A stretch of DNA of 64,000 nucleotides from positions 1,364,001 to 1,428,000 of the forward strand of contig CAVNZM010000013.1 of assembly GCA_963693365.1 (NCBI GenBank), given 5' to 3'. The translations under genes and the position numbers were made by a program. The DNA is from Amoebidium appalachense (taxonomy: Eukaryota > Ichthyosporea). Below the pieces are notes generated by a model. The model was not told the DNA's origin and made no database searches. It saw nothing but the letters and a program-made list of their open reading frames with translations. Below, piece by piece: positions 12,143 through 22,655 of the stretch (the first letter of the stretch is position 1; each line of letters opens with the position of its first letter).

Positions 12143-13137
12143 AACAGCCCCGTCGTGGGGGGCAGGGACGTCGGTGACCGTGTTGCTGGTATGAAGGTTT
12201 TATTAGGGGGTAGGCCATCTCTTGGGTTGTTGTTGTTGTAATACTATGGGAGTAACTGTTGTGTGGTGTTATTTTTCGGCGAGTTTTCTACTGGTGCCTG
12301 GCGTTTTCGACGTGTGTATGAGTCCTGTGTTGGCGACGTGTGTGGTTAGGGTCAGTGGAATAGAAAGTCCTGCTGCTGTCTGGGAGCTCGGCCCTCTGAC
12401 GAGGGGGCTGGGGGGGGGTCGAAGTGTAGTCATGGCAGTGGCAGGCCCCCACTGTTGTGAACCCCCGTCGTCAAAGGGCCTGGTGCTGAGGCCCCTTGGA
12501 GTGGCTGCCCTGGGCCTGGTGTTGAGGCCCTTTGGAGTGGCTGCCCGTAGTGTTGTTGAGTAGTGTTGTGGTGCCCAGTGCAGCAGTAGGCCTTAGACAC
12601 ACCGCTGGGTAGGGCACGGTTGGGGCGGAGGCATTCCCAAACCACCGGGACCTACGTAGTAGGAGTCTTTGTCGGGTAGAGGAATGGCCAGCAAGAGAGT
12701 CTGGAGGTGTACGTCACATGAGTCTGGAGGTGTTCGTCACGGCATGTTTGGTTGTGTTAGGAATTCTTTGGGGATGGGGCATGCTGAGTGTGGTTGTATG
12801 GATGGTGTCTGTTATCATGTCTGTTGCTATGTTCCACTCGATATAACATTGTGCCAGGGGCATGGGGTTTTGGGTGCAGATTGTGGACGGGGGCAGAGGT
12901 GCATCTACAGGGCAACGTCAGTGGCGGTTCATAATTATCCTTGTTTTGGGGTTGGGTTGGGTATTAACCATGGTGGGGTGGTGTGTGGATGTATGTATAT
13001 GTTTTATGTTATATGTTAAATGTTGCTTCCTGCATGGGTAGCGGTAGTTGTAGTCGCTCAGCACATAACTTTATTTTGTTTTTAGGTAGTTTTTACTGAG
13101 GTGGAACTCAGTTATTTTCTGTGCGAGGGGGGAGTTG

Positions 13138-13576
13138 GCGCGCGTGCATGCCCCATGCCTCTGCGTACTCTCCATGTTAAATGTTGTATTGCTTCTTGCT
13201 GTGTGCGTGGCGAGACCCATGTTGCCTGCTCGCGTGTGTGTATGCTTATATGTATTGTGAGTAAACGTGTGTACGTGTTGTAGTGCTGTAGGGGTGTCTG
13301 AGGTCGCGGTAGCCAATGGTGTGGAGTGCGTGTAGTCTGTGGGGGAGGGAGTGTTGTGATTGGCTGAATGTCACTGTGGTATGTGTCTGGCCAGTGGGCC
13401 GCGTGTCTGTGAAGTGTCTCGCGGGGTCGCGGGCTTTTGGAAGTTCTTCTCAGAACACAAAAAACTCGCTTCCCACCCAACTCAAAGAAAAGTTTATACG
13501 TATACACAGTTTCGAGCCCCTTTAAGCGTGCAGATAGTTAGAGTAGTTTGTATACACTCTGTTTGTTGCCACGACA
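13138..13576 (+). repeat. Right direct repeat (LTR-like), terminal
   Basis: Second copy of the 439-bp repeat, ending in CA next to the target duplication. From 13360 it is open in the same register as the LINE reverse transcriptase downstream, so a transcript starting in this repeat could translate a fusion of about 977 residues. Confidence 0.92.
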
Positions 13577-13581
13577 CTATC

Positions 13582-16293
13582 CCTTTAGCAAGGTATGTCC
13601 AAAGTCACACTTTGCGGTTCCCTCAAATATCCCATGCCCACAACACCGACTGGGGAGTGGCCTTTTGGCCATCAACCATGTCAAAACTCTCTCTCCCTCC
13701 TAACCTCTCTAGGTCATCTGACCACTCTCCTATCCTTTTCCTACCTAAGATCTCCCTTGATCTGCTCCCCCCTCCCCCTCCCACCTTTCGCCTCCGTCTA
13801 TCCCAGCTTAAGTCACAGTGGGGTAGAGTTGATGTATGTGTATGCTATGCTACGAAACACCCTATATATATGCGCCTATTAGAATCTGCACAAGCCAGGC
13901 CAGATTCACATCTTGTACTAGATACATGCACTAACTTTATTGTTGATGATTTGATAGATCTCGGTGATTATGCTGGCGGTGGTAGGAAGGAATATCCCGA
14001 TGCTCTCTTGTTACCAAACACCACTCCCGCTAGACTAGGTGAACCCCTGTCTCAAAAGGAAAGCTTGCGCCGGCTTGCTAGTATGAATCGATTTGGCCCC
14101 CCTGCTCGTATTATTGGTGATACCACTGGAGACCCCCTCATAGACTCTGATAAGTATTTCTCGGAACTGTTTAAAGATAGGACCCCCGCTCAGAAACCTA
14201 TTGTGTGGCCTGTAGACCCATCTATCCCCATAGAATCAATCCTCCCCTTTTTCAGTCCCGATGCCATATGGTCTGTGATATCTAGTTATAGCTCTAGTAA
14301 GTCTTGTGGACCTGATGGACTCCCTGCTGGGTTTCTTAAAATCCTTGTTCCCTCCTACCCACAAAAGGAAAGTGATCGTGCTATTAAACCTGATCTTACT
14401 ATCATGTTAAGCTCTCTCTTTTCTTGGTGTGTTAAATGTGGACATGTCCCGTCATCTTGGTTAGATACCTTAGTGATCCCCATAGTTAAGAAGGACTCTG
14501 AGGGCCCCATATCATCCTTTCGCCCCATTACACTAACCCAGGTTGTTCGTAGATTCTTTGAAGCTTGCTTACTTAGGTTATTTGCACATCACCCTAGGTT
14601 TCAATCTATTCTTCACATACACCCATGCCAATCCGCTTTTCGTAAAAACAATTCATGTTATGTTCAAATAATGGCACTGCACGATTCTATGCAAGTTGGT
14701 GCACAATATGTTGGCTTTATTGATTGGAAAACTGCTTACGATTCTGTCTCCCCTGGTCTCCTATGGGAAAAGCTTGCTGCACGGGGTGTACCACACTGCA
14801 TTGGTGTTCTGTTAGAAGCACTCTTGTCTCAAACCTATGGTAGAGCTGTGGTTAATGGGCATCTTTCATATGGTTTTGCTCGTACTAGAGGTCTCTTGCA
14901 GGGTTCATTGCTTAGCCCCTTTTTGTTTAACCTATTTATAGATGATTTGGCTGTCAAGATTTACGCCGAAAACGATGACCCTATTAATAACTTTCCGCCT
15001 GCACTTCTCTATGCTGATGATCTGTCCCTCCTTGCCCGTACCCCTAGACGCCTGCAAAGATTGTTCGATGTAGTGTCAGAGTGGTGCAAGGCAAACCTTA
15101 TGATCCTTAACATAGACAAATGTGGTGTTCTTGTACCTGATATAGCTAACAATTTACACACATTTACATTATCATCTAAACCTGTACCTATAGTTCCAGA
15201 ATACAAATATCTTGGTGTTCCGGTTGATTCTGTTGGTGTTATGTTTCCCCATATGGTCGAAAAGAGGGTAGAGTTGGCTCGTAAGCGGTTAGCTTTCTTC
15301 TCGGCTAATATTTTTAAAGACACACCCCTCCATCCTTCTATTAGACTTACATTTATTCGCACTTTTGTCTTCCCGGCATGTGAATATGGTTTACCCCTTC
15401 TCGCCGCTTGGATCAAGAAAGAGAGAACTAGAGCGCTTAAACCCTTGGCAAATTTCCTTGAAGCAGAAGTTGCCTCCTTTCTATCTAACAACTGTTGTAA
15501 ACCTGGGCCTGTAACGCTCTCGATATATGGTCTGGTCCCAATAGCTGCTAGAGTATCCTATCTCGCGCTGAAATTCAATAAGCACATAAGCCGCTTAAAG
15601 AAGTATTTGCCCTCCCACCCTCTCTTCTCTATCCGACCTGTCCCCTCCTCACCTCTCCCCTCTTTCCTCCCCTCTCTCTCCCCTTCTCCCCTGGGCACAA
15701 ATACAAATAAACCCCGCAATAGTGTGTGTGTGACTTTGGACTGCCACTTACTTATTAAACATGTACACAATCACAAGATAATCACGCAATATAACAAATG
15801 GAAAAAGATACCACACGACACTAGACCCGATGAAAGCATACACCTTGAAAAACTAAGCCTTATGTCTCGTTTTATATATACTGACCGCCTCAACCATATT
15901 GCCAAATATGGCACTCGCAAGTGTATAACACCTAAATACATATTACCTTCCTGTAGAACTGGTCTTTCTCTAGCTGATGGTATTATTGATCAATTACCAC
16001 GCTTTTACTGTACACGTGCTATACAGTGGAGATCTAATAAGTATAAGGTGGCATCATTTGCATGCCCAAACAACACACACACACACCAGTTTAACCGGTC
16101 ATGTATCGCCAAATGTAGTTTGATAGACCACATAATACCGCAACACACACACGTCACATTCACAACAGACACCCAGAAAGATAGCCTACCTGTAAATTAC
16201 AACATCCTTGATTTTATACTAAACACGCGTAACTACGACCTGTTTATTAGATGTATTGATTGGCTTGAGAAACACATCACTACAAAATTATAG
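13582..16293 (+). CDS. LINE ORF2, 3' part: endonuclease end and reverse transcriptase
   Basis: Continues ORF2 after the insertion. It begins with the end of the endonuclease (HNTDWGVAFWP, then SDHSPI with the catalytic Asp-His), followed by a linker and the reverse transcriptase: SCGPDGLPAGFLK, SSFRPITL, IDWKTAYDSV, GLLQGSLLSPFLFN and the catalytic LLYADDLSLL near 15007-15036. A thumb/C-terminal region of about 400 residues ends at TAG 16291-16293; I see no RNase H domain. The frame contains no stop or shift, so the enzyme looks potentially functional apart from the upstream insertion. Reading is open back to an ATG at 13360 inside the inserted repeat. LINE clade was not determined. Confidence 0.93.
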   Translation, partial: PLARYVQSHTLRFPQISHAHNTDWGVAFWPSTMSKLSLPPNLSRSSDHSPILFLPKISLDLLPPPPPTFRLRLSQLKSQWGRVDVCVCYATKHPIYMRLLESAQARPDSHLVLDTCTNFIVDDLIDLGDYAGGGRKEYPDALLLPNTTPARLGEPLSQKESLRRLASMNRFGPPARIIGDTTGDPLIDSDKYFSELFKDRTPAQKPIVWPVDPSIPIESILPFFSPDAIWSVISSYSSSKSCGPDGLPAGFLKILVPSYPQKESDRAIKPDLTIMLSSLFSWCVKCGHVPSSWLDTLVIPIVKKDSEGPISSFRPITLTQVVRRFFEACLLRLFAHHPRFQSILHIHPCQSAFRKNNSCYVQIMALHDSMQVGAQYVGFIDWKTAYDSVSPGLLWEKLAARGVPHCIGVLLEALLSQTYGRAVVNGHLSYGFARTRGLLQGSLLSPFLFNLFIDDLAVKIYAENDDPINNFPPALLYADDLSLLARTPRRLQRLFDVVSEWCKANLMILNIDKCGVLVPDIANNLHTFTLSSKPVPIVPEYKYLGVPVDSVGVMFPHMVEKRVELARKRLAFFSANIFKDTPLHPSIRLTFIRTFVFPACEYGLPLLAAWIKKERTRALKPLANFLEAEVASFLSNNCCKPGPVTLSIYGLVPIAARVSYLALKFNKHISRLKKYLPSHPLFSIRPVPSSPLPSFLPSLSPSPLGTNTNKPRNSVCVTLDCHLLIKHVHNHKIITQYNKWKKIPHDTRPDESIHLEKLSLMSRFIYTDRLNHIAKYGTRKCITPKYILPSCRTGLSLADGIIDQLPRFYCTRAIQWRSNKYKVASFACPNNTHTHQFNRSCIAKCSLIDHIIPQHTHVTFTTDTQKDSLPVNYNILDFILNTRNYDLFIRCIDWLEKHITTKL

Positions 16294-16302
16294 CGCACGC
16301 GC

Positions 16303-16313
16303 ACACACACACA

Positions 16314-16372
<59 letters not shown>

Positions 16373-16404
16373 CCAGCTGATACCGAGTGTCCCGAGGGGA
16401 GCCC

Positions 16405-16445
<41 letters not shown>
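16303..16445 (+). repeat. (CA)n tract and A37 tail of the LINE
   Basis: A (CA)n tract of about 70 bases follows the ORF2 stop, then 30 bases of unique sequence and 37 A (16409-16445). The A run is taken as the retrotransposed poly(A) tail. Confidence 0.85.
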
Positions 16446-16446
<1 letters not shown>

Positions 16447-17248
16447 GGGGAACCCCAACTAATTGATTTCTCCTTGTAGTCTTTATGGTGTCTCGTAGAG
16501 AAAGTAAACCCTGATATATAGTCACCACCCGACATCTATGTACGTGATCATGATATACCGCTGAGGGGATATTCCGAGCAAACCCCCCCCCCCCATACCT
16601 GAGACTGGTTCTCTTTGCCTCGAGTAAACAGCGTAAACCCCCCCTATTGTGTATATACTCATGATATCGGATCTGGATGAGGACCACGTGCAAACGTATG
16701 CACGCGTGGCCGCAGGCTGTGACGTTTTATTATGGCCACAGAAAATTGTCCTCTCGGTTAGGTCCACCAATTGCATATATATTTTCAACTAGTGGCTCTA
16801 ACACAGCCAAAAATATGAATTTAAAATTACCCTGGAAAACCGTTGGTGGCTCTACCATCCAGGCAGAAGAAATGGTGCTTAAAAATGGCACCAGCGGGCG
16901 ACCAGGGTCGGACCAGCCAAAAACTAATAATATCTCACCTCACCGTACCCCGGTGCCTGCCCGCCTCCCGGCCCTGCCCGGGCGCTGTGGCAAAAGCGAC
17001 GTGCAAAAGTGACGAAGACGGCCATGATGGCATGGCCGCCGTGACGTCAGTCACGTCACATATTGAGGGACCGGTACCGCGTGACATGGATTATGAGTTA
17101 TATAACAACACATTGCATTAGACACGTAAAAATAAAGGTTTCTGCAATTTCAATAAAGACAAAAAAATGGGGCAATGATACAAAAAAAAATTAACTTAGT
17201 TGCCATGGTTCAGCCTTCATCATGGCCGCATGGCATCGAGGGTAAAAA

Positions 17249-17376
17249 CGTAAGGTTCCAGGCTGTGATATTGTACCTGCACGGGCTCATTGGCAAACCC
17301 ACCAAAAACAAATGTAAGGTTCCAGGCTGTGATATTGTACCTGCACGGGCTCATTGGCAAACCCACCAACAACAAA
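17249..17376. repeat. 64-bp tandem duplication
   Basis: The unit TAAGGTTCCAGGCTGTGATA... at 17251 recurs at 17315, followed by the same CACGGGCTCATTGGCAAAC text. The copies are almost identical, so the event is recent. Confidence 0.95.
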
Positions 17377-18311
17377 TGCCCTTTACCTTTTTGAGTTTGG
17401 GCCAACCTAAAAGGCTAGCTTTATTTGTATACATAATTAATTATGAAACTAAATTATCAGGGGTAAAGAGCTTAGGAGGGCAAAGCCCTCCATTAACAGC
17501 CAGTCAGGCGGGCGGAGCTCAACGGCAAAGTAAAACACCAACGAGATGTATTTCATACCCTGTATTGCCGGCCAAAGCATGGAGGAAGGAATGCTTGGAA
17601 CTATGGCCACAAAATTGACTATATTTAGATTTTCAAAAGATCTCATATAAGGACAACAGTGTGCCCGCTAAACTTTCCGAACTAGAGGCCCTACCAGAAG
17701 CAAGAACTTTATCCTATTCCACGTGGGCCACCCAAGCTATTGTAGAAGTAGGCTGTATAGATCAAAGTGCTTCAATTAAGCCTTGCAGTTTCACACCCTG
17801 TTTTGGACTGCACAGTCAGGCTGTGAAATTATGCGGCATATGCCCCCCCTCCCCCCTCCCCCCAATAATGATCATGATGGCCACAGATTGTCCCTGAAAC
17901 TCCGAAAAATGTCCCTAACTTTTTGAGGTTTGGTTTACCGATTTTTCAACCAGTGGCTTCGATACAGCGAAAAAAAAATTAACCCCCAAAAAACCGTTGG
18001 CATCTACTAGGCAGAAGAAAAGGTGCTTAAATGGCACTAATTAGCCCAAAGCGAATTTCACACCCTGTGCACAGTGCGCATCTGTGTAGTTCCCCTATTT
18101 GATTGGCTACCGTTATTTTCGGGTCGGTGCCACCGTGTCCTATGATTCGCTGAGATTGCACCCGTGAACCGGTACCAGTGTGGGACCGTTTCATTTTTGT
18201 ACCTATGGGCTATGTCTTGCAAACGGTAAATTGGAATTTTTTCCAATGTGAGCTTGGTTAACTTCTTGCTTTACATAGCTCTAGCCTATAGGCATAATAT
18301 TCATGAATCAT

Positions 18312-18360
18312 TATATAAGAGTCCTTGCTGCTGTTCTCAGTGACTCATGAGTCAATGACT
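18312..18360. promoter_or_regulatory. TATA-like box and AP-1/Gcn4-type palindrome
   Basis: TATATAAG at 18312-18319 is followed by TGACTCATGAGTCA (18341-18354), a perfect 14-base palindrome made of two overlapping TGACTCA sites, and then ATGACTCC. TGACTCA is the binding site of bZIP factors of the AP-1/Gcn4 class. It lies 0.7 kb before the membrane-protein ORF; a link to that gene is only positional. Confidence 0.35.
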
Positions 18361-19047
18361 CCAAATTTATATGCAAAGCTTCGGCAGTACTAGTAGTGCG
18401 TAGTGCGCACAGAGCTCTAGGGTGATGTACCTAGGGCAAGTAAACCTACAACAGCCACTTTCGGATCCTTCAAAACATTTTCAAAAGGTTTGGATATTCA
18501 AAGTTTCATGTTGATGTCAAATTTTTTTTAAGCTGATATTAGTGTCAGGCAAAGCTGACAAACGCTCATCGCACAATTTCGAGTAAAAAACATCTTCCCG
18601 CAGAACTTAAAACATGTTCAATTTTACTGATGACTCTACACTGTAGTGTACAAGAATAGATAATAAAGTTATCCCACAAATTCTCAAATATTGTCATTCT
18701 ATAAGTATCGGGGGACATGCATATCGTTGAGTCGTACAGTCATGCTTGTTCACCCTCAGTCTCAGACAGCGAACATGGGCTATTTATTCTTTTTTTTTTT
18801 TATATATATATAAAAAATAAAAAAAATCGTTGGAAGCTAGCATATTCCGAGTTCGATTGTTATTGAAATATAGCCCTTGAAACACCTTTTGTTCTATTCT
18901 GCACAAACTTCAGTTGGCGTGAGAATTACGATGTGTTGACTATTATGAATCAGCTGCCAGTGGGTCACACAGTAGTTTGGTTCTCTAACTTACACGAATG
19001 ATTATCATGCCCAGACCTGCATTTGCTGATACTAGTGCCTGCACAAC

Positions 19048-20859
19048 ATGCAGGCAGCTCCTTGTGCCTCCAAAATGAACGAACACAATCCAAACACAAG
19101 CCTAAGCATAGATGTTGTAAGAGAAGTAACCATAGGTTCACAGACAGATACACATATACAGATCTCTCTAGTAGCAGAATCTGATTCTAGTGAACATCAC
19201 AACAACAGGGTCAGAGTCTCTCAGACTGAGGATATGGCGCACGTAACCTTTGACGTTTTTCCAACGTCGTTTTCCTCCAATACACGAAAGAACGACCACC
19301 TCACAGGAAAGACCGATTCTCCTACTGTGCGCACAACATGTAAATGCGGTGACACTGTTTGCACGTGCGGTCACGATGCTCGAATTACAAAGCCAGAAAA
19401 CCGCACAGACACCCCCTGGGCCAGGCAAGTCAAGGCGTCGAGGCGTGAAGAGAATGATATTATCACCGACGGGAGAACACAGCCCATGCATCTTGAGCTG
19501 GTGGCACAGGACTGGGCGGGTAAGACGCATCCAAGGCAAAATGGGGCGAATTGGGCACGAAAAGCATACAACTCAAAGAGGAAGGAGAGGTTGCGGAAGT
19601 ACCTCCGGCAGACATTCCTGGCCCATTTCATTGCCGCACTTCTTGCACTAGGTGCTGAGGCTTCGTTTCTGTGGGTTTGCACCATGGTTTCCCCACGTGC
19701 GCCTCTCCATGTCATCATGTATCACGGCGACATACTGCTGGCACAGCAGGCAAAATACGAAAATTCACTTCTTGCACAACCACCGCCGAACGCAACCGAC
19801 ATTTCGGTGCTGCGAGAAAATGTCTTCCGTGAAACCGCATCGTTCGTAAACACAATCAATACTCAGAAGGGTTACGGCGCACCAATATTCGTGTACGAAA
19901 TCAGCTACGCGGGGGCAGGGCTTGTAGTACTTCTCGTGCTCGCGTCAATGGTCTACTACCAACGCAAGCACCCCGTTGTAAAATCTCGTGGCATGTTGTA
20001 TCTTACGCTCGTCTTCGGCTCGGCGATATGCGTGTACATAGTTACTTTTTTCGTGTCCATGGCATGTCTGTTACGCTTCAATGTCTTCCCGACCGATGTC
20101 GACTACACGCAATCGAGCGTCCTTCAAAGGGAGATTCAACGCCAGGCTAGAGACCTTCTGATTGTTTTCAACACGGAGGTTTTTGCTCTTTCCCTCTTCT
20201 TTGCCGTCCTGTGCATGCGCCAACGCTTGATCGCGCAGGTTTTCACGCAAACGATATTGGCCACCAGCGAGAGAACACACATATCCCCATTGAAATTCAC
20301 GGCCGGGCTGACTGTTTTGTTTTACGTTGTCGGCGTAAGCACACACTTTGTGTGGTATTTCGTGGACAGTTACCACCCACGGGGTTTACGTTACGGCGCC
20401 TCGGGTTCCGTTGCTTTTGGACTACTAGCCGATGCATTCGTTTTCTACTATCTCTTCCAGGCACGGGGTGCATCCCTCCAATTCAACGACTTCTTCTGCA
20501 ACCTCCGGTTCTGTATTGTGGCCCTTTTCGTCTATGCCCTTTTGATTCTCATCTCATATGTAGCCCCGAGCCACCTCATCTCCGGGGCAATTGGCTGGTC
20601 GTCCATTGGGCGCATGGTGGTGTCATTGCAAACATTAGACCAATTTTTCACACAAGCGATACAGGCAAAATGGGATCCGGCCAAACTCCCTCAGCTACAC
20701 TTGCCATCATTCCTCTCTGCCGGGCAGTTGGCGTATTTCCTTTCACGGACGAAACGACAGACCACGGTGGTGCACGTGCACGAGGGAGAGCCCTCGAGTT
20801 CGGGTTTGGTGACGACGGGGGTGGTCGATGGGGCCCGGAGCATGCGCTCGGAACATTGA
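19048..20859 (+). CDS. Multi-span membrane protein, 7TM receptor-like
   Basis: 603 residues in one uninterrupted frame, ATG 19048 (a second ATG at 19075 is also possible) to TGA. A hydrophilic N-terminal part of about 180 residues (Ser/Thr-rich, two CxC/CxxxC-type clusters near CKCGDTVCTCG) precedes a membrane domain with about seven hydrophobic segments: near residues 190-215 (FLAHFIAALLALGAEASF), 285-310 (YAGAGLVVLLVLASMVYY), 320-345 (MLYLTLVFGSAICVYIV), 370-395, 410-440, 455-475 and 485-510. Between the second and third segments is HPVVKSRG, similar to the first intracellular loop of class C and fungal RGS-type receptors. The C-tail of about 80 residues is polar. A seven-helix receptor is an inference from topology and that one motif; I do not recognise a specific family. 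Confidence 0.7.
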   Translation: MQAAPCASKMNEHNPNTSLSIDVVREVTIGSQTDTHIQISLVAESDSSEHHNNRVRVSQTEDMAHVTFDVFPTSFSSNTRKNDHLTGKTDSPTVRTTCKCGDTVCTCGHDARITKPENRTDTPWARQVKASRREENDIITDGRTQPMHLELVAQDWAGKTHPRQNGANWARKAYNSKRKERLRKYLRQTFLAHFIAALLALGAEASFLWVCTMVSPRAPLHVIMYHGDILLAQQAKYENSLLAQPPPNATDISVLRENVFRETASFVNTINTQKGYGAPIFVYEISYAGAGLVVLLVLASMVYYQRKHPVVKSRGMLYLTLVFGSAICVYIVTFFVSMACLLRFNVFPTDVDYTQSSVLQREIQRQARDLLIVFNTEVFALSLFFAVLCMRQRLIAQVFTQTILATSERTHISPLKFTAGLTVLFYVVGVSTHFVWYFVDSYHPRGLRYGASGSVAFGLLADAFVFYYLFQARGASLQFNDFFCNLRFCIVALFVYALLILISYVAPSHLISGAIGWSSIGRMVVSLQTLDQFFTQAIQAKWDPAKLPQLHLPSFLSAGQLAYFLSRTKRQTTVVHVHEGEPSSSGLVTTGVVDGARSMRSEH

Positions 20860-22620
20860 TTGCCTGTTTCGTTAGTTGAATCCTCTCAGTGATCCTCGAA
20901 TCATGTTCGTGTGCTAGATGCGTTTTAATTTTTTTTACGAATTAATAGCATGATGTGAATTTGAAAGATCACGTTTGGCCCACACCGAATGATTCTGAAA
21001 GCTCAATCCATAGTGATTTTTTCCTGAATGTGGATGGTGGTATGTATGATGCAGTAATCGTTACTAGTATGAATGAGTTTCCGTAGTTTAGATGGATGAT
21101 AAATGAATGTACTTTCGTGAAATGGTGCTAGAACTAATATATCATGACACCAACGTACATCTTGATGTTCGAAATGTTTTATGCTGTGCATGTCTGACAG
21201 TCAGAGATGGATTCTGGCACCTGGCTATTGTGAATAGAATGCTTTCGAGATGATGACTCTGAGCTCTTAGACTACTTGCTTACTATTTAGACATGGATTA
21301 TTTCTATTGGTTGTTTTGCGAACTAAAACCATATAATGTACATATGCATGTGCAGTGACTGAGAAAGGGTTGCCTTGCAGCAGCTTTTACGAATTTCATC
21401 GAGCTCAACTGCCCAACTTGGGTTTGAACTTACAGTGTGTGTGCGTGTCCACTTCCAAGTGACCCTTGCCCCCCCCCCCCTCCCCCCCCCCCCCCCCCCC
21501 CCCCCCTTCCCCCCTCCCCCCACCCCACCCCCCCCCCCCACCCCCTCACCCACCTAACTACCCGCCCGGCCATGCACCCCTACCCCAACGAGTTCAGATC
21601 TTTTTGCTTACTTTAAATTCAGTGCAATGGGCCAGGCCTCTCCGACGAGGTTCAGTTGATGCCTGCACGCACCTATTAAAGTAACCTTGCTAACCCTGCT
21701 ATTACCTACTAAAGTAAACCTGCTCGTCTCTGACCGTCAATTGATCAAGACGGGTGGCCCACGTTCATGATATGATGGTAGTGAATTCGACTCGGAGTGC
21801 TCGTGTCTAAAGTTGGGTTTCGTCGACAAGCCGCTGGTCAATGGGTTGAAATTGTAGATGACTGGGATAAATACTCCCAGGCCTGAGGATGGGCTCTATT
21901 TATGGTGTATGCTCTTTACTGCGGTATGCTTTGATAAATCTGCATAGTGTTCATATCTGCAAGTGTCGGTCTGAATGTGTATTTTCACTTCGTGCGTTGT
22001 AACAAATTATAGCCATACCCATGCCTCTCACTTGCTCCTCTTTCGGATTCATTCCCCATGGCCACCCCTTCCCCTTCCTCAATACAATCCCCATACAGAC
22101 TGAGTCCACCCCCCTCACCCCCCCCCCCCTCTTCCTCCCCCCCCCCCCTCTCCCCCCCTCCCTACCCGTCCTCCCCCCGGTCAGCATGTGAGTGACTGAC
22201 TGTCATTTGTGTGGTAGGATCACGGTCGAGTCGAGTCACGCGACCCGAATTGCATGTCCGCAGGGCTGGATCGGGCCATCGGGAACAGTCGGTCACATGG
22301 GGCTCAGACCGCGCATAACAGGGGACCCACGGTCGGCCGTCAGTCAGTCTGATTGTAGTCGGCTAGGAGTCACTTGTAGCGCTCTGCTGTTGTAAGTAGC
22401 TCTGCTCCGGCAGACGGGTGGACACCGATAGGCACACACATAGAGTTCGGTGGTTCCACAACCCCTTTTCCGATTCCCTAACACCCTCGCAATACAACAC
22501 TTTGCCCGTCTCGATTTACTTTTACCCCCCCCCCGCCCCCTCCTCACCCCTCCCACGCCTCCTCCCCCCCGGTCACTATGTAAGTGACTGACTGTCCTTC
22601 GCCCGTCTCACTTACCCCCC

Positions 22621-22655
<35 letters not shown>

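Larger units (their letters stand above)
11046..13576 (+). mobile_element. TG...CA element inserted in the LINE (LTR-retrotransposon derivative)
   Basis: 2531 bp beginning TGTCATGTGC and ending CCACGACA, flanked by CTATC. It contains a 439-bp direct repeat (11212-11650 and 13138-13576) whose second copy is exactly terminal; TG...CA ends, long direct repeats and a 5-bp duplication are hallmarks of LTR retrotransposons and DDE-integrase insertion. The interior holds a decayed gag-like region and a GT-rich remainder with no protease, reverse transcriptase or integrase, so it is non-autonomous. The leftmost 166 bp (11046-11211) have no counterpart before the right-hand repeat; simplest reading: a deletion removed pol and the first part of the right [14 protein letters not shown] purine tract lies just before the right repeat. 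Confidence 0.8.
10148..16445 (+). mobile_element. LINE (non-LTR) retrotransposon, interrupted
   Basis: Order on the plus strand: an ORF1-like frame (10148-10570), the ORF2 APE-type endonuclease, a foreign 2.53-kb insertion (11046-13576), the rest of the endonuclease plus reverse transcriptase to 16293, a (CA)n tract, and a 37-base A tail at 16409-16445. The ORF2 frame is open from about 10545 to 16293 once the insertion and one target-site copy are discounted, so the LINE was probably intact when it was hit. The 5' limit is arbitrary: no upstream target duplication was found. Confidence 0.88.
16446..19047. other. Intergenic region with internal duplications
   Basis: No protein-coding gene recognised. 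Two diverged direct copies of about 160 bp start with ATGGCCACAGA at about 16731 and 17876 and share CAGTGGCT...CAGC, AAAACCGTTGG and GGCAGAAGAAA...GGTGCTTAAA. A 64-bp unit beginning TAAGGTTCCAGGCTG is tandemly repeated (17249-17376). A CRE-like TGACGTCAGTCACGTCA cluster lies near 17042. The last 700 bp precede the membrane-protein gene. Confidence 0.55.
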
